64,000 nucleotides of DNA from assembly GCF_000802965.1 (NCBI RefSeq), contig NZ_JSAK01000033.1, forward strand, positions 124,290 through 188,289, in the 5' to 3' direction. Made by a program: the position numbers and the translations under genes. The notes below the pieces were generated by a model. That model was not told where the DNA came from. It did no database searches and saw only the letters and a program-made list of their open reading frames with translations. This stretch comes from Pseudomonas fluorescens. Its GTDB lineage: Bacteria > Pseudomonadota > Gammaproteobacteria > Pseudomonadales > Pseudomonadaceae. Below are positions 33,980-43,445 of this stretch, piece by piece. Numbering within the stretch: position 1 is the first letter of the stretch; each line of letters starts with the position of its first letter.

Positions 33980-35449
33980 TCAACGCTTGTCGCGGCGCTT
34001 CTTGTCGGCCTTCTTGTTGTGCGACATCAAGCGACGCTTCTTGTTGACCTGACGGTCCGTCAGCGAGTTCTTGTTGCCTTCGTACGGGTTCTCGCCGCCC
34101 TTGAACTCGATGCGGATCGGCGTTCCGACCAGCTTGAGCACACGACGGTAAGTGTTTTCCAGATAACGAACGTACGACTTCGGCACTTTCTCGATCTGGT
34201 TACCATGAATCACGATGATCGGCGGGTTAGCACCACCCAAGTGGGCATAACGCAGCTTGATCCGGCGGTTGTTGACCATCGGTGGCGCGTGCTCGCCAAC
34301 CGCATCTTCCAGGATCTGGGTGAGGCGGTTGGTTGGCCAGCGGGTGACCGCGGACTTGAACGAGTTCTGTACGGAAGCGTAGAGGTTGCCCACGCCAGTG
34401 CCGTGCAGCGCCGAGATGAAGTGGATGTCGGCGTAGTCAACGAAGAACAGGCGACGCTGCAGCTCGACCTTCACGAAGTCGCGCTCGCTCGGCGTCATGC
34501 CGTCCCACTTGTTGATCGCGATAACCAGTGCACGACCCGACTCAATGGCGAAGCCCAGCAGGTTGAGATCGTGATCCACCACACCTTCGCGGGCGTCCAT
34601 CACGAAGATCACCACGTTGGCGTCTTTGATCGCTTGCAGGGTTTTAACCACGGAGAACTTTTCAACTTCTTCGTGGATCTTGCCGCGCTTGCGCACACCG
34701 GCGGTGTCGATCAGCGTGTACTTCTCTTCATTCCGTTCGAACGGGATGTAGATACTGTCGCGGGTGGTGCCGGGTTGGTCGTAGACGATAACCCGGTCTT
34801 CACCGAGCATGCGGTTGACCAGGGTCGACTTGCCAACGTTCGGACGGCCGATGATGGCGATCTTGATCCCGTCTTTTTCGCTCGGGCCAGGAATGCGCTT
34901 GGCTTCCTCGCCTTCGGCAACGATCTCTTCCTCGCCTTCTTCCGGCTCTTCTTCGTCTTTCGGGAAGTCGCTCAGGGCGATTTCCAGCATCTGGGTGATG
35001 CCACGGCCGTGAGCACCGGCGATCGGAATCGCGTGGCCCATGCCCAACGGAGCGAATTCGGCGCGGGCCATTTCAGGGTCGATGTTGTCGACTTTGTTGG
35101 CCACCACGTAGGAACGCTTGTTACGTTTGCGCAAATGCTCGGCGATCATCTGGTCGGCGGCGGTGAAACCGGCCTTGGCATCTACCAGGAACAACACAAC
35201 ATCCGCTTCTTCAATGGCCAGCAGCGACTGCTCGGCCATTTTTTCGTCCATACCGTGCTCGTCACCGGAGATACCGCCGGTGTCGACCAGAATGTAGGAA
35301 CGCCCTTGCCACTTGGCCTCACCGTATTGGCGATCACGGGTCAGACCGGACAAGTCGCCGACGATGGCGTCGCGAGTCCTGGTCAGGCGGTTGAACAAGG
35401 TGGACTTGCCGACGTTCGGTCGGCCCACCAGGGCGATTACGGGAACCAT
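33980..35449 (-). CDS. der: Ribosome biogenesis GTPase Der (EngA)
   Basis: 489 aa with two tandem GTPase domains: ALVGRPNVGKSTLFNRL and DTGGI in the first, IIGRPNVGKSTLVNRML and DTAGV in the second, then a C-terminal KH-like domain and a basic tail (VNKKRRLMSHNKKADKKRRD). Needed for 50S assembly. ATG 35447-35449 is decided by GGAGA 7 bases upstream. A terminator and REP pair lie between it and bamB, so it has its own promoter. Confidence 0.97.
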   Translation of the reverse strand: MVPVIALVGRPNVGKSTLFNRLTRTRDAIVGDLSGLTRDRQYGEAKWQGRSYILVDTGGISGDEHGMDEKMAEQSLLAIEEADVVLFLVDAKAGFTAADQMIAEHLRKRNKRSYVVANKVDNIDPEMARAEFAPLGMGHAIPIAGAHGRGITQMLEIALSDFPKDEEEPEEGEEEIVAEGEEAKRIPGPSEKDGIKIAIIGRPNVGKSTLVNRMLGEDRVIVYDQPGTTRDSIYIPFERNEEKYTLIDTAGVRKRGKIHEEVEKFSVVKTLQAIKDANVVIFVMDAREGVVDHDLNLLGFAIESGRALVIAINKWDGMTPSERDFVKVELQRRLFFVDYADIHFISALHGTGVGNLYASVQNSFKSAVTRWPTNRLTQILEDAVGEHAPPMVNNRRIKLRYAHLGGANPPIIVIHGNQIEKVPKSYVRYLENTYRRVLKLVGTPIRIEFKGGENPYEGNKNSLTDRQVNKKRRLMSHNKKADKKRRDKR

Positions 35450-35481
35450 GCGGCTCTCCACTTCGTTATTTCAGAAAATAC

Positions 35482-35505
35482 AAAAGCCGCTGCGAGGCAG
35501 CGGCT
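35482..35505 (-). terminator. Terminator of the rlmN-to-bamB operon
   Basis: AGCCGCTGC/GCAGCGGCT, 9-bp stem with 3-nt loop, followed on the minus strand by TTTTGTATTTT. It lies about 185 bp past the bamB stop, beyond a REP pair and upstream of der. Confidence 0.8.
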
Positions 35506-35534
35506 GGTGCTCGGGGCATCACCGTGGCTGTTTT

Positions 35535-35634
35535 TGTGGGAGCGAGCCTGCTCGCGATAAACGCAAAGGCACCGCATTCATTCAGGCCGCAAACGTTATC
35601 GTTGACGTCCATCGCGAGCAGGCTCGCTCCCACA
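35535..35634. repeat. REP pair, family D (GTGGGAGCGAGCCTGCTCGCG)
   Basis: TGTGGGAGCGAGCCTGCTCG and its inverted partner CGAGCAGGCTCGCTCCCACA around a 50-bp spacer, between bamB and its terminator. Confidence 0.9.
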
Positions 35635-35690
35635 TTTCATACCCACAAGTGAAGCAGCCTGGGGGGTTAACCCCAAGCATAGTCAAACCT

Positions 35691-36833
35691 TTACTTAATG
35701 GTCAGGGCTTCCAGTTTGCCGCTGTTGCCATATACATAAATCGTGTCACCCACCACCAGCGGACGGGCACGCAGGCCGTCGCTGTCGATGCGCTCGCGGC
35801 CGACGAAACGACCGTCCACCTGGCTCAGCAGGTGCAGGTAACCTTCCAGGTCACCGACTGCAACGTAGCTGGAGAACACTTCCGGAGCCGACAGTTCACG
35901 GCGGGCCAAAGCATCGTTGCTCCACAAGGCTGAGGTAGAACGCTCGTCGACGCCTTCAACGGTGCCCGAAGACAGGCTCACGTAGACGCTGCCGAAACCC
36001 TGGGCGACACCGGCATAGCTGGAAGCATCACGCTGCCAGAGCTGACGACCGCTTTGCAGGTCCAGTGCCGCTACGCGACCCTGGTAGCTGGCGACGTAAA
36101 TCGTTTCGCCGGACAGCAGCAAGCCGCCGTCGATGTCGACCACGCGCTCCAGTTCCGAACGACCTTGCGGGATTGCTACACGCTGCTCCCACACCGGCAC
36201 GCCGTTGGAAATGTCGAGAGCGACCACTTTACCGGTCGAAAAACCAGCCACAGCGAGGCGGTTGGTAACGATCGGTGCGCTGGTACCGCGCAGGGTCAGG
36301 ACCGCAGGCGTGCTGTCATACAACCAGCGCTGGTTGCCGGTCGCGGCATCCAGACCGATCAGACGGTCGTCCTGAGTCTGAACCACCACCACATCACCAT
36401 TGTTGGCCGGTGGTGCGAGGACTTCGCTGGACACGCGAGCGCGCCATTTCTCTTCGCCGTTGATGGTGTCCAGGGCAACGATTTCACCCTTGATCGTACC
36501 GATCGTCAGCAGACCATAACCCACGCCAACGGCGCCGGAAACAGGCAGTTCGAGATCTTTCTTCCATTTCACGTCGCCGTTGCTGCGATCCATCGCCATC
36601 ACCACACCGGTCACGTCGGCGGCATAGATGGTATCGCCATCGATTGCCGGAACCAGCATGTTGTAGCTATCGCCCTGACCGTCACCGATCGAACGGCTCC
36701 ACTGCTTTTGCAAAACCACTTCTTCTTTGAAGTCGGTCAACTCGGCCGGCGGCAGTTCTTTTTTGCTGTTGCTGCTGCAACCCGCGGCCAAAACGGCCAG
36801 AGCCAGCAATGCTGCATGTTTCCAACGGATCAC
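35691..36833 (-). CDS. bamB: Outer membrane protein assembly factor BamB
   Basis: 380 aa lipoprotein of the BAM complex. The lipobox LAAGC puts the lipidated cysteine at residue 19; the rest is an eight-bladed PQQ-type beta-propeller with repeated ALD..G...W motifs (VALDTINGEEKW, IGLDAATGNQRW, VALDISNGVPVW, AALDLQSGRQLW). GTG 36831-36833 is chosen because AAGGGG lies 9 bases upstream; an ATG 9 bases earlier would have no room for a ribosome site. One base separates it from the yfgM stop. Confidence 0.95.
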   Translation of the reverse strand: MIRWKHAALLALAVLAAGCSSNSKKELPPAELTDFKEEVVLQKQWSRSIGDGQGDSYNMLVPAIDGDTIYAADVTGVVMAMDRSNGDVKWKKDLELPVSGAVGVGYGLLTIGTIKGEIVALDTINGEEKWRARVSSEVLAPPANNGDVVVVQTQDDRLIGLDAATGNQRWLYDSTPAVLTLRGTSAPIVTNRLAVAGFSTGKVVALDISNGVPVWEQRVAIPQGRSELERVVDIDGGLLLSGETIYVASYQGRVAALDLQSGRQLWQRDASSYAGVAQGFGSVYVSLSSGTVEGVDERSTSALWSNDALARRELSAPEVFSSYVAVGDLEGYLHLLSQVDGRFVGRERIDSDGLRARPLVVGDTIYVYGNSGKLEALTIK

Positions 36834-36834
36834 G

Positions 36835-37476
36835 TCACGCATCCCCTTTGGCCAGATCGTCCAGCTTGATTTGTAGGCCACCGACCGCCGCTTCATCCGA
36901 CAGTGCCGCCTTGGCTTTTTGATACGCCGCGTGTGCTTCATCGGTACGACCCAACTGCACCAGCAGGTCGCCCTTAAGTTCTTCGCGAGTGGCCAGGAAC
37001 GCTTTGTCGGCATCGCCTTCAAGCAGTTTCAGGGCTTCATCGGCCTTGTTCTGCGCGCCCAGTACCTGCGCCAGGCGCTGACGGGCGATTTCGCCCAGTG
37101 CCGGGTTGGCAGGTTTGGCGACGATGGCTTTCAGCTCGGTGACTGCGTCATCCAGCTTGCCACTGTCGACAGCGACTTTCGCTACGAACAGGCTGCCGTA
37201 CTGCGCATAGGCACTGCCGCCGAACTCACTGTTGAGCTTGCCGGCCAGGTCGGAGACACGGGCCGCATCAGGCTTGCCGTCAGGCGTCAGCGTGGTCTCC
37301 AGCAGTTGCTGATAGAGCACCGAGGCGCCTTGCGACTGGTTGTTCTGATACTTGTGAAAGGCTTGCCAGCCGAACACGATAACCAGCGCCAACAGGCCGC
37401 CAGTGACCAGGGGCTTGCCGTTGCGTGACCACCAGTCCTTCAAATCCGCCAGCTGTTCGTCTTCGGTACTCGACAC
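36835..37476 (-). CDS. yfgM: YfgM-like ancillary protein, TPR-like
   Basis: 213 aa. Cytoplasmic N-terminus, one membrane helix (PLVTGGLLALVIVFGWQAF, about residues 22-40), then a periplasmic TPR-like domain (LGEIARQRLAQVLGAQNKAD and DEAHAAYQKAKAAL). In E. coli it is a partner of SecYEG/PpiD. GTG start 37474-37476 has AAGGAG 8 bases upstream. Same operon as hisS and bamB. Confidence 0.9.
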   Translation of the reverse strand: MSSTEDEQLADLKDWWSRNGKPLVTGGLLALVIVFGWQAFHKYQNNQSQGASVLYQQLLETTLTPDGKPDAARVSDLAGKLNSEFGGSAYAQYGSLFVAKVAVDSGKLDDAVTELKAIVAKPANPALGEIARQRLAQVLGAQNKADEALKLLEGDADKAFLATREELKGDLLVQLGRTDEAHAAYQKAKAALSDEAAVGGLQIKLDDLAKGDA

Positions 37477-37518
37477 CCCAATACTCCTTAATCACTAAAT
37501 CGGCTGTTTAAGACAGCT

Positions 37519-38808
37519 TCAACCCTGCACGACGCAGGTGGCCAGGTGAGCGGCAAGCGCATCCCAGGCAATGCTTTGTTGTTCGCCCTGGCCACGCAGG
37601 GGTTTGAAACCTACCACTTGCTGGGCCATTTCGTCGTCACCGAGGATCAGCGCATACAGCGCGCCGCTCTTGTCAGCTTTCTTGAACTGGCTTTTGAAAC
37701 TGCCGGCGCCGGCATTCACTTGCAGGCGCAGGTTGGGCAACTGATCACGAACGCGCTCCGCCAGGGTCAGGCCGGCGAGTTCGGCAGCTTCACCGAAGGC
37801 ACAGAGGTAAACGTCGACCTGACGGGAGATCTCTTCCGGGATCTGCTCCAGGGTTTCCAGCAGCAGAACCAGACGCTCGATACCCATGGCGAAACCGACG
37901 CCAGCGGTGGGCTTGCCACCCATCTGCTCGACCAGGCCGTCGTAACGACCACCGGCACACACGGTGCCCTGGGCGCCCAGTTTGTCGGTGACCCATTCGA
38001 AAACGGTCTTGCTGTAGTAATCGAGCCCGCGCACCAGCTTCGGGTTGATCACATAAGGAATGCCGGCGGCGTCCAGGCGAGCCTTGAGGCCCTCGAAGTG
38101 CACGCGGGATTCATCGTCGAGGTAGTCGGCCATCTTCGGCGCGTCGACCAGGATCGCTTGTGTGTCGGCGTTCTTGGTGTCCAGTACCCGCAACGGGTTG
38201 GTTTTCAGGCGGCGCTGGCTGTCTTCGTCCAGCTTGTCCAGATGCCCGGACAGGAACTCGACCAGAGCTTCGCGATAACGACCACGGGATTCGCTGGTGC
38301 CCAGGCTGTTGAGTTCGAGCTTGACCGCATCGCGGATACCCAGCTCGCCCCACAGGCGCCAGGTCAACACGATCAGCTCGGCGTCGATGTCCGGACCGTC
38401 GAGGTTGAACACTTCGACGCCGATCTGGTGGAACTGGCGATAACGGCCTTTCTGCGGACGCTCGTGACGGAACATCGGACCGATGTACCAGAGTTTCTGC
38501 ACTTGGCCACCGCCGGTGATGCCGTGCTCGAGCACCGCACGCACGCAAGCCGCCGTGCCTTCAGGGCGCAGGGTCAGGGAATCACCGTTACGGTCGTCGA
38601 AGGTGTACATCTCTTTTTCGACGATGTCGGTCACTTCACCGATGGAGCGCTTGAACAGCTCGGTGAACTCGACGATCGGCATGCGGATCTGCTTGTAACC
38701 GTAGTTATCCAGCAGACGCGAAACGGTGCCCTCGAAATGACGCCACAGGGGAGTCTGTTCGGGCAGGATGTCGTTCATGCCACGAATGGCTTGCAGAGAC
38801 TTGCTCAC
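37519..38808 (-). CDS. hisS: Histidyl-tRNA synthetase
   Basis: 429 aa class II synthetase. Motif 1 region IRGMNDILP, motif 2 FRHERPQKGRYRQFHQIGVE, histidine motifs LVRGLDYYSKTVFEW and GGRYDGL, motif 3 GVGFAMGIERL, then the anticodon-binding domain. Lies between ispG and yfgM in the conserved ispG-hisS-yfgM-bamB order. Confidence 0.98.
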   Translation of the reverse strand: MSKSLQAIRGMNDILPEQTPLWRHFEGTVSRLLDNYGYKQIRMPIVEFTELFKRSIGEVTDIVEKEMYTFDDRNGDSLTLRPEGTAACVRAVLEHGITGGGQVQKLWYIGPMFRHERPQKGRYRQFHQIGVEVFNLDGPDIDAELIVLTWRLWGELGIRDAVKLELNSLGTSESRGRYREALVEFLSGHLDKLDEDSQRRLKTNPLRVLDTKNADTQAILVDAPKMADYLDDESRVHFEGLKARLDAAGIPYVINPKLVRGLDYYSKTVFEWVTDKLGAQGTVCAGGRYDGLVEQMGGKPTAGVGFAMGIERLVLLLETLEQIPEEISRQVDVYLCAFGEAAELAGLTLAERVRDQLPNLRLQVNAGAGSFKSQFKKADKSGALYALILGDDEMAQQVVGFKPLRGQGEQQSIAWDALAAHLATCVVQG

Positions 38809-38845
38809 AATAAATCCTTAAATTCGTTCGGCTCTTCAGTCAGTC

Positions 38846-39955
38846 TCAACCGCGCGCAATGACGGCAGCGTCAGCTTCGACCTTTTCGGCCGCTTTCTGG
38901 CGGATCAAGCGTTCGAGCTCATCCACCAGATTGTCATTCGTCAGTTTCTGCGACGGCTTGCCGTCGATGTAAATCAGGTTTGGCGTGCCGCCGGTCAAGC
39001 CGATATGGGCTTCCTTGGCTTCGCCCGGGCCGTTGACCACGCAACCGATCACCGCAACATCCAGCGGCACCAGCAGGTCTTCGAGGCGCCCTTCCAGCTC
39101 GTTCATGGTCTTGACCACATCGAAGTTCTGCCGCGAGCAGCTCGGGCAGGCGATGAAGTTGATGCCACGGGAACGCAGGTGCAGGGACTTGAGAATGTCG
39201 TAGCCGACTTTCACTTCCTCGACCGGGTCGGCCGCCAACGAGATGCGGATAGTATCGCCAATCCCTTCGGCGAGCAGCATACCGAGGCCCACGGCAGATT
39301 TCACTGTGCCGGAGCGCAAACCACCAGCTTCGGTGATGCCAAGGTGCAGCGGCTGGACGATTTCCTTGGCCAGCAAGCGGTACGCTTCGACGGCCATGAA
39401 CACATCGGAGGCTTTCACGCTGACCTTGAAGTCCTGGAAGTTCAGGCGTTCAAGGTGCTCGACGTGGCGCAACGCGGACTCGACCAGCGCGGCAGGCGTC
39501 GGCTCGCCGTATTTCTTCTGCAGGTCTTTTTCCAGGGAACCGGCGTTGACACCGATGCGAATCGGAATACCGCGGTCACGGGCAGCGTCGACTACAGCAC
39601 GCACGCGATCTTCACGACCGATATTGCCTGGGTTGATCCGCAGGCAGTCCACGCCCAACTCGGCTACGCGCAATGCAATGCGGTAGTCGAAATGGATATC
39701 GGCAACCAGCGGCACCTTGACCAGTTGCTTGATCTTGCCGAACGCTTCGGCAGCGTCCATGTCCGGGACGGAAACCCGCACGATATCGACGCCGGCCGCT
39801 TCCAGACGATTGATCTGGGCGACGGTGGCTGCGACATCATTGGTGTCGCTGTTGGTCATGCTCTGCACAGCGATAGGCGCATCGCCGCCCACCGGTACGT
39901 TGCCGACCCAGATCTTGCGCGATTCGCGACGTTTGATTGGAGATTCGCCGTGCAT
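38846..39955 (-). CDS. ispG: 4-hydroxy-3-methylbut-2-enyl diphosphate synthase (GcpE)
   Basis: 369 aa Fe-S enzyme of the non-mevalonate isoprenoid pathway. TIM barrel (VQSMTNSDTNDVAATVAQI, LVADIHFDYRIAL) and C-terminal [4Fe-4S] ligands in ACPSCSR and VIGCVVNGPGEAKEAHIG. It depends on the isc genes encoded nearby. ATG 39953-39955 lies 2 bp after the rodZ stop. Confidence 0.97.
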   Translation of the reverse strand: MHGESPIKRRESRKIWVGNVPVGGDAPIAVQSMTNSDTNDVAATVAQINRLEAAGVDIVRVSVPDMDAAEAFGKIKQLVKVPLVADIHFDYRIALRVAELGVDCLRINPGNIGREDRVRAVVDAARDRGIPIRIGVNAGSLEKDLQKKYGEPTPAALVESALRHVEHLERLNFQDFKVSVKASDVFMAVEAYRLLAKEIVQPLHLGITEAGGLRSGTVKSAVGLGMLLAEGIGDTIRISLAADPVEEVKVGYDILKSLHLRSRGINFIACPSCSRQNFDVVKTMNELEGRLEDLLVPLDVAVIGCVVNGPGEAKEAHIGLTGGTPNLIYIDGKPSQKLTNDNLVDELERLIRQKAAEKVEADAAVIARG

Positions 39956-39957
39956 GA

Positions 39958-40989
39958 CTATTGACCCAACTTCAGGCGAGCAGTCTCGCCACTGGTGAAC
40001 GGAGCAACATCGACTGCCTGACCGTTGTAACTGACCTGCGCGCCACGGGCGTAGCCCAGGCGAACGGCGAACGGCGGCTTGCCGCTGACGGAAACGCTGT
40101 CGCCCTTGCGCTTGAGGCCGCTCAACAGCACCTTGCCGGTGCCGTCTGTGACTTGTGTCCAGCAATCGGCAGTAAATTGCAGTTGAACCTGGCCTTGGCC
40201 GGCAACCGGAGCAGCTGGCACAGCCGGTGCGGGAGCAGTCGGAGCAACCGGTGCAGTCACAGCCGGGGCTGGAACGGCAGGAGCAGCTGGAGCCGGGGTC
40301 GCAGGGGTAGCAACAACTGGAGCAGCGCTATGCGTCGGTGCTGCCGGAGCAGGAGCCGTCGGCGCTACGGCAGGTGCCGTTTCTGAAGCTGCGGCCGGTG
40401 CTTCTGTCGAGGTTTCAGCCTGCGGTAATGCCAGGGCGGTTGTACCTTCAGCCTGACCTTCGGCAACGGCCTGATCTTCCGGCTCGTCCAGCGGATGGAT
40501 CTGGGTGGTGCCGTCAGCGCCTTCGACTTCGACGTGTTCCGGACTCAGGCTAACCAGGTCTTTGGTGCGCAGTGAAGTCTGGTCCTGCCACCAGACAAAA
40601 CCACCACCAATCACAGCAACCAGCAACAGCAGGCTGACAATTCGCAAAATCGTGTGGGAAACCCGGACCGGTTCTTCGATACGACCCAGGCTATGGACAC
40701 TGCTTCCTTTGGAATCGGTACCGGTGGATTGGTCGAACTGCTGGACCAGAACGGCCTGGTCCATACCGAGCAATTTGGCGTAGGCACGGATGTAGCCGCG
40801 AGCAAAGGTGTGCCCAGGCAGCTTGTCGAAAGCGCCGGCTTCCAGATTACTCAGGGAATTGACGGTAAGGTTGAGCTTGAGGGCCACTTCGGCCAGCGAC
40901 CAGCCATTGCTTTCGCGGGCCTGGCGCAAGGTCTCACCGGGATTTACGCGATTCGCTGCTACAACTTCAGGATGCGCCGCTTTCATCAT
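39958..40989 (-). CDS. rodZ: Cytoskeletal protein RodZ
   Basis: 343 aa. Cytoplasmic helix-turn-helix domain (LRQARESNGWSLAEVALKLN, residues about 20-80), one membrane helix (LRIVSLLLLVAVIGGGFVWW, about 115-135), a long Ala/Pro/Thr-rich linker (about 190-270) and a C-terminal DUF4115 domain (QLQFTADCWTQVTDGTGKVL). Links MreB to the elongasome. ATG overlaps the pilW stop (ATGA). Confidence 0.95.
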   Translation of the reverse strand: MMKAAHPEVVAANRVNPGETLRQARESNGWSLAEVALKLNLTVNSLSNLEAGAFDKLPGHTFARGYIRAYAKLLGMDQAVLVQQFDQSTGTDSKGSSVHSLGRIEEPVRVSHTILRIVSLLLLVAVIGGGFVWWQDQTSLRTKDLVSLSPEHVEVEGADGTTQIHPLDEPEDQAVAEGQAEGTTALALPQAETSTEAPAAASETAPAVAPTAPAPAAPTHSAAPVVATPATPAPAAPAVPAPAVTAPVAPTAPAPAVPAAPVAGQGQVQLQFTADCWTQVTDGTGKVLLSGLKRKGDSVSVSGKPPFAVRLGYARGAQVSYNGQAVDVAPFTSGETARLKLGQ

Positions 40990-41744
40990 TGCTCCGACAG
41001 GTATTGCTGATATTCCGGCGTACCGGGATAAAGTCGTTTTAATTGCAGGCCTGCACTGGCGGCCTTGTCGCGATCTTCGAACACTTTTGCAAGCCGAACG
41101 CCGAGCAATAGACTACGTGCATTTTGCTCGGCAAGCAGGCTAAAACGATCGTAATAGTCACGCGCGGGCACATAATGCCTGTCTTCGTAAGACAACTCAG
41201 CCATTTCCAGCAAGGCGCGAGGTTGTTGACGATTCAAGCGCAGGGCTTTTTCGAGTTGCTGCTGGGCCAAATCACGCTGGCCGAGCATTGAAGCGGTCAT
41301 ACCGAGGTTTTCGAACACTCGCGAACGCTCAGGATACAGGGTATCGGCAGCGGCCTGTTCGAAGCGCTCGTAGGCTTCCTTGTAACGTTTCTGATCGAAA
41401 AGAAAACTGCCGTAGTTGTTGAGGATGCGCGCATCGGTGGGACGAGAAGACAGCGCCTTGCGGAAGTGCTGGTCAGCCAGTTCCGGCTCCATTTCGGCCT
41501 GGAATACCAAGCCCAGTGCCGCATTGGCGTCCGGATCTGCGTCATCCAGCTCCAGTGCTTTTTTCAACGGCACTTTTGCCCGCTCGGTCATGCCTTGCTG
41601 CAGATAGCCGATCCCGAGCTGCACGTACGCATCACGCGCTTCGTCACGGCCCTTGCTGGTCTTCATCGGGTTGTAATCACCCGAAAGCACGCAGCCGGAA
41701 CACAGGCTGGCCAACAGCAAAAGCAGCGCAAAGCGCAGGGACAT
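40986..41744 (-). CDS. pilW: Type IV pilus biogenesis/stability protein PilW (PilF)
   Basis: 252 aa lipoprotein pilotin; lipobox LCSGC gives Cys 18, then six TPR-like repeats (DAYVQLGIGYLQQGMTERAK, ANAALGLVFQAEMEPELADQ, RILNNYGSFLFDQKRYKEAY and further). Needed for PilQ secretin assembly. Its stop overlaps the rodZ start. Confidence 0.95.
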   Translation of the reverse strand: MSLRFALLLLLASLCSGCVLSGDYNPMKTSKGRDEARDAYVQLGIGYLQQGMTERAKVPLKKALELDDADPDANAALGLVFQAEMEPELADQHFRKALSSRPTDARILNNYGSFLFDQKRYKEAYERFEQAAADTLYPERSRVFENLGMTASMLGQRDLAQQQLEKALRLNRQQPRALLEMAELSYEDRHYVPARDYYDRFSLLAEQNARSLLLGVRLAKVFEDRDKAASAGLQLKRLYPGTPEYQQYLSEQ

Positions 41745-41760
41745 AGAGATCCTCTCTTAA

Positions 41761-42903
41761 TTATTTCGCGGCGTTCTGCGCTATATCGTTGTCAGCGTTG
41801 AGTTCACGCACGGCGATATAACGTTCGCTGCGACGGGTGCGATCCAGCACCTGCCCTACCAATTGACCACAGGCCGCGTCGATGTCTTCACCACGAGTGG
41901 TGCGGACAGTGACGTTGAAACCGGCGTGATGAAGCTGATCCTGGAACCGACGAATGGCGTTGTTGCTCGGACGCTCGTAACCGGAATGCGGGAACGGGTT
42001 GAACGGAATCAGGTTGATCTTGCACGGAATGTTCTTCAGCAACTCGATCATCTCGACCGCGTGCTCGACCTTGTCATTGATGTCTTTGAGCAAGGTGTAC
42101 TCGATGGTCAGCACGCGCTTTTCGCCCAGGGACGACATGTAGCGCTGGCAAGACTCGAGCAGCATCTTAAGCGGATACTTCTTGTTGATCGGCACCAATT
42201 GGTTACGCAATGCGTCATTCGGTGCGTGCAGGGACAACGCCAGGGAGACGTCGATGTGCTTGGACAGCTCATCGATCATCGGCACCACGCCCGAAGTAGA
42301 CAGGGTCACACGGCGCTTGGAAATGCCGTAGCCCAGGTCGTCCATCATCAGGTGCATGGCCGCAACGACGTTGTCGAAGTTCAGCAGCGGCTCACCCATG
42401 CCCATCATCACCACGTTGGTGATGGCACGGTCGACGGTCGCCGGGACGCTGCCAAAGGATTTGTTGGCAATCCACACCTGGCCAATGACTTCGGCGGCGG
42501 TGAGGTTGCTATTGAAGCCTTGCTTGCCGGTGGAGCAGAAACTGCAATCCAGGGCACAGCCTGCCTGGGACGAAACGCACAAGGTGCCGCGTTTGCCCTG
42601 GGGAATGTAAACGGTCTCGACGCAGCTGCCGGACGCCACGCGCACCACCCACTTACGGGTGCCGTCGCTGGAGATGTCCTCGCTGACCACTTCCGGACCA
42701 CGGACCTCAGCAACAGCCTTGAGCTTTTCGCGCAAGGCCTTGCTGACGTTCGTCATGGCGTCGAAATCATCGACGCCAAAGTGGTGAATCCATTTCATTA
42801 CCTGACCGGCACGGAAACGCTTCTCCCCGATTGAGTCGAAGAATTTTTCCATTTCCAGCTGAGTCAGACCCAGCAGGTTAGTTTTTACAGTCGATGTAGT
42901 CAT
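41761..42903 (-). CDS. rlmN: 23S rRNA/tRNA (adenine-C2)-methyltransferase RlmN
   Basis: 380 aa radical SAM enzyme methylating A2503 of 23S rRNA and A37 of tRNAs. The [4Fe-4S] cysteines are in CALDCSFCSTG; MGMGEPLLNFDNV and SLALSLHAPND are typical, and the C-terminal catalytic cysteine lies in DAACGQL. First gene of the rlmN-pilW-rodZ-ispG-hisS-yfgM-bamB run, 28 bp after ndk. Confidence 0.97.
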   Translation of the reverse strand: MTTSTVKTNLLGLTQLEMEKFFDSIGEKRFRAGQVMKWIHHFGVDDFDAMTNVSKALREKLKAVAEVRGPEVVSEDISSDGTRKWVVRVASGSCVETVYIPQGKRGTLCVSSQAGCALDCSFCSTGKQGFNSNLTAAEVIGQVWIANKSFGSVPATVDRAITNVVMMGMGEPLLNFDNVVAAMHLMMDDLGYGISKRRVTLSTSGVVPMIDELSKHIDVSLALSLHAPNDALRNQLVPINKKYPLKMLLESCQRYMSSLGEKRVLTIEYTLLKDINDKVEHAVEMIELLKNIPCKINLIPFNPFPHSGYERPSNNAIRRFQDQLHHAGFNVTVRTTRGEDIDAACGQLVGQVLDRTRRSERYIAVRELNADNDIAQNAAK

Positions 42904-42931
42904 GGATTCACCTTCACTCTTAAGCCAATGC

Positions 42932-43357
42932 TTAGCGAGTGGTTACTTCAGTAGCTGCGAAGAAGTACGAGATTTCGCGAGCAGCAGCGGCTTCGGAGTC
43001 CGAACCGTGTACAGCGTTGGCGTCGATGGAATCAGCGAAGTCAGCGCGGATGGTGCCGGCAGCAGCTTCTTTAGGGTTGGTAGCGCCCATCAGCTCACGG
43101 TTCAGAGCGATAGCGTTTTCGCCTTCCAGAACCTGAACGACAACCGGACCGGAGATCATGAAAGCAACCAGGTCGCCGAAGAAACCACGAGCGCTGTGCT
43201 CAGCGTAGAAGCCTTCAGCTTCAGCTTTGGACAGTTGCTTCAGTTTCGAAGCTACAACGCGCAGGCCAGCTTTTTCGAAACGAGTGGTGATCTCGCCGAT
43301 AACGTTTTTTGCAACAGCGTCAGGCTTGATGATGGAGAAAGTACGTTGAACAGCCAT
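42932..43357 (-). CDS. ndk: Nucleoside diphosphate kinase
   Basis: 141 aa. Balances NTP pools by gamma-phosphate transfer through a phospho-histidine; the active site is in NAVHGSDS (His about 117). N-terminus MAVQRTFSIIKPDAVAKNVI is family-standard. It has its own promoter, whose -10 lies in the loop of the upstream isc terminator. Confidence 0.98.
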   Translation of the reverse strand: MAVQRTFSIIKPDAVAKNVIGEITTRFEKAGLRVVASKLKQLSKAEAEGFYAEHSARGFFGDLVAFMISGPVVVQVLEGENAIALNRELMGATNPKEAAAGTIRADFADSIDANAVHGSDSEAAAAREISYFFAATEVTTR

Positions 43358-43385
43358 GGTGTAACTCCAGAAACGGTAATTTGCG

Positions 43386-43416
43386 AAAAATTAAACCCGC
43401 GAATTATACGCGGGTT
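43386..43416 (-). terminator. Intrinsic terminator of the isc operon
   Basis: On the minus strand, AACCCGCG/CGCGGGTT with a 7-nt loop followed by TTTAATTTTTCGC, 30 bp after the iscX stop. The loop contains the ndk -10 box. Confidence 0.85.
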
Positions 43417-43431
43417 CTTGGGTATTGCCTA
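43403..43431 (-). promoter_or_regulatory. ndk promoter overlapping the isc terminator
   Basis: TAGGCA (-35, 43426-43431) and a perfect TATAAT (-10, 43403-43408) 17 bp apart on the minus strand. The -10 occupies most of the terminator loop, so transcription would start inside the hairpin's 3' arm and the ndk mRNA would lack the full hairpin. Confidence 0.7.
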
Positions 43432-43445
43432 ACCTGCAGCGTGGC

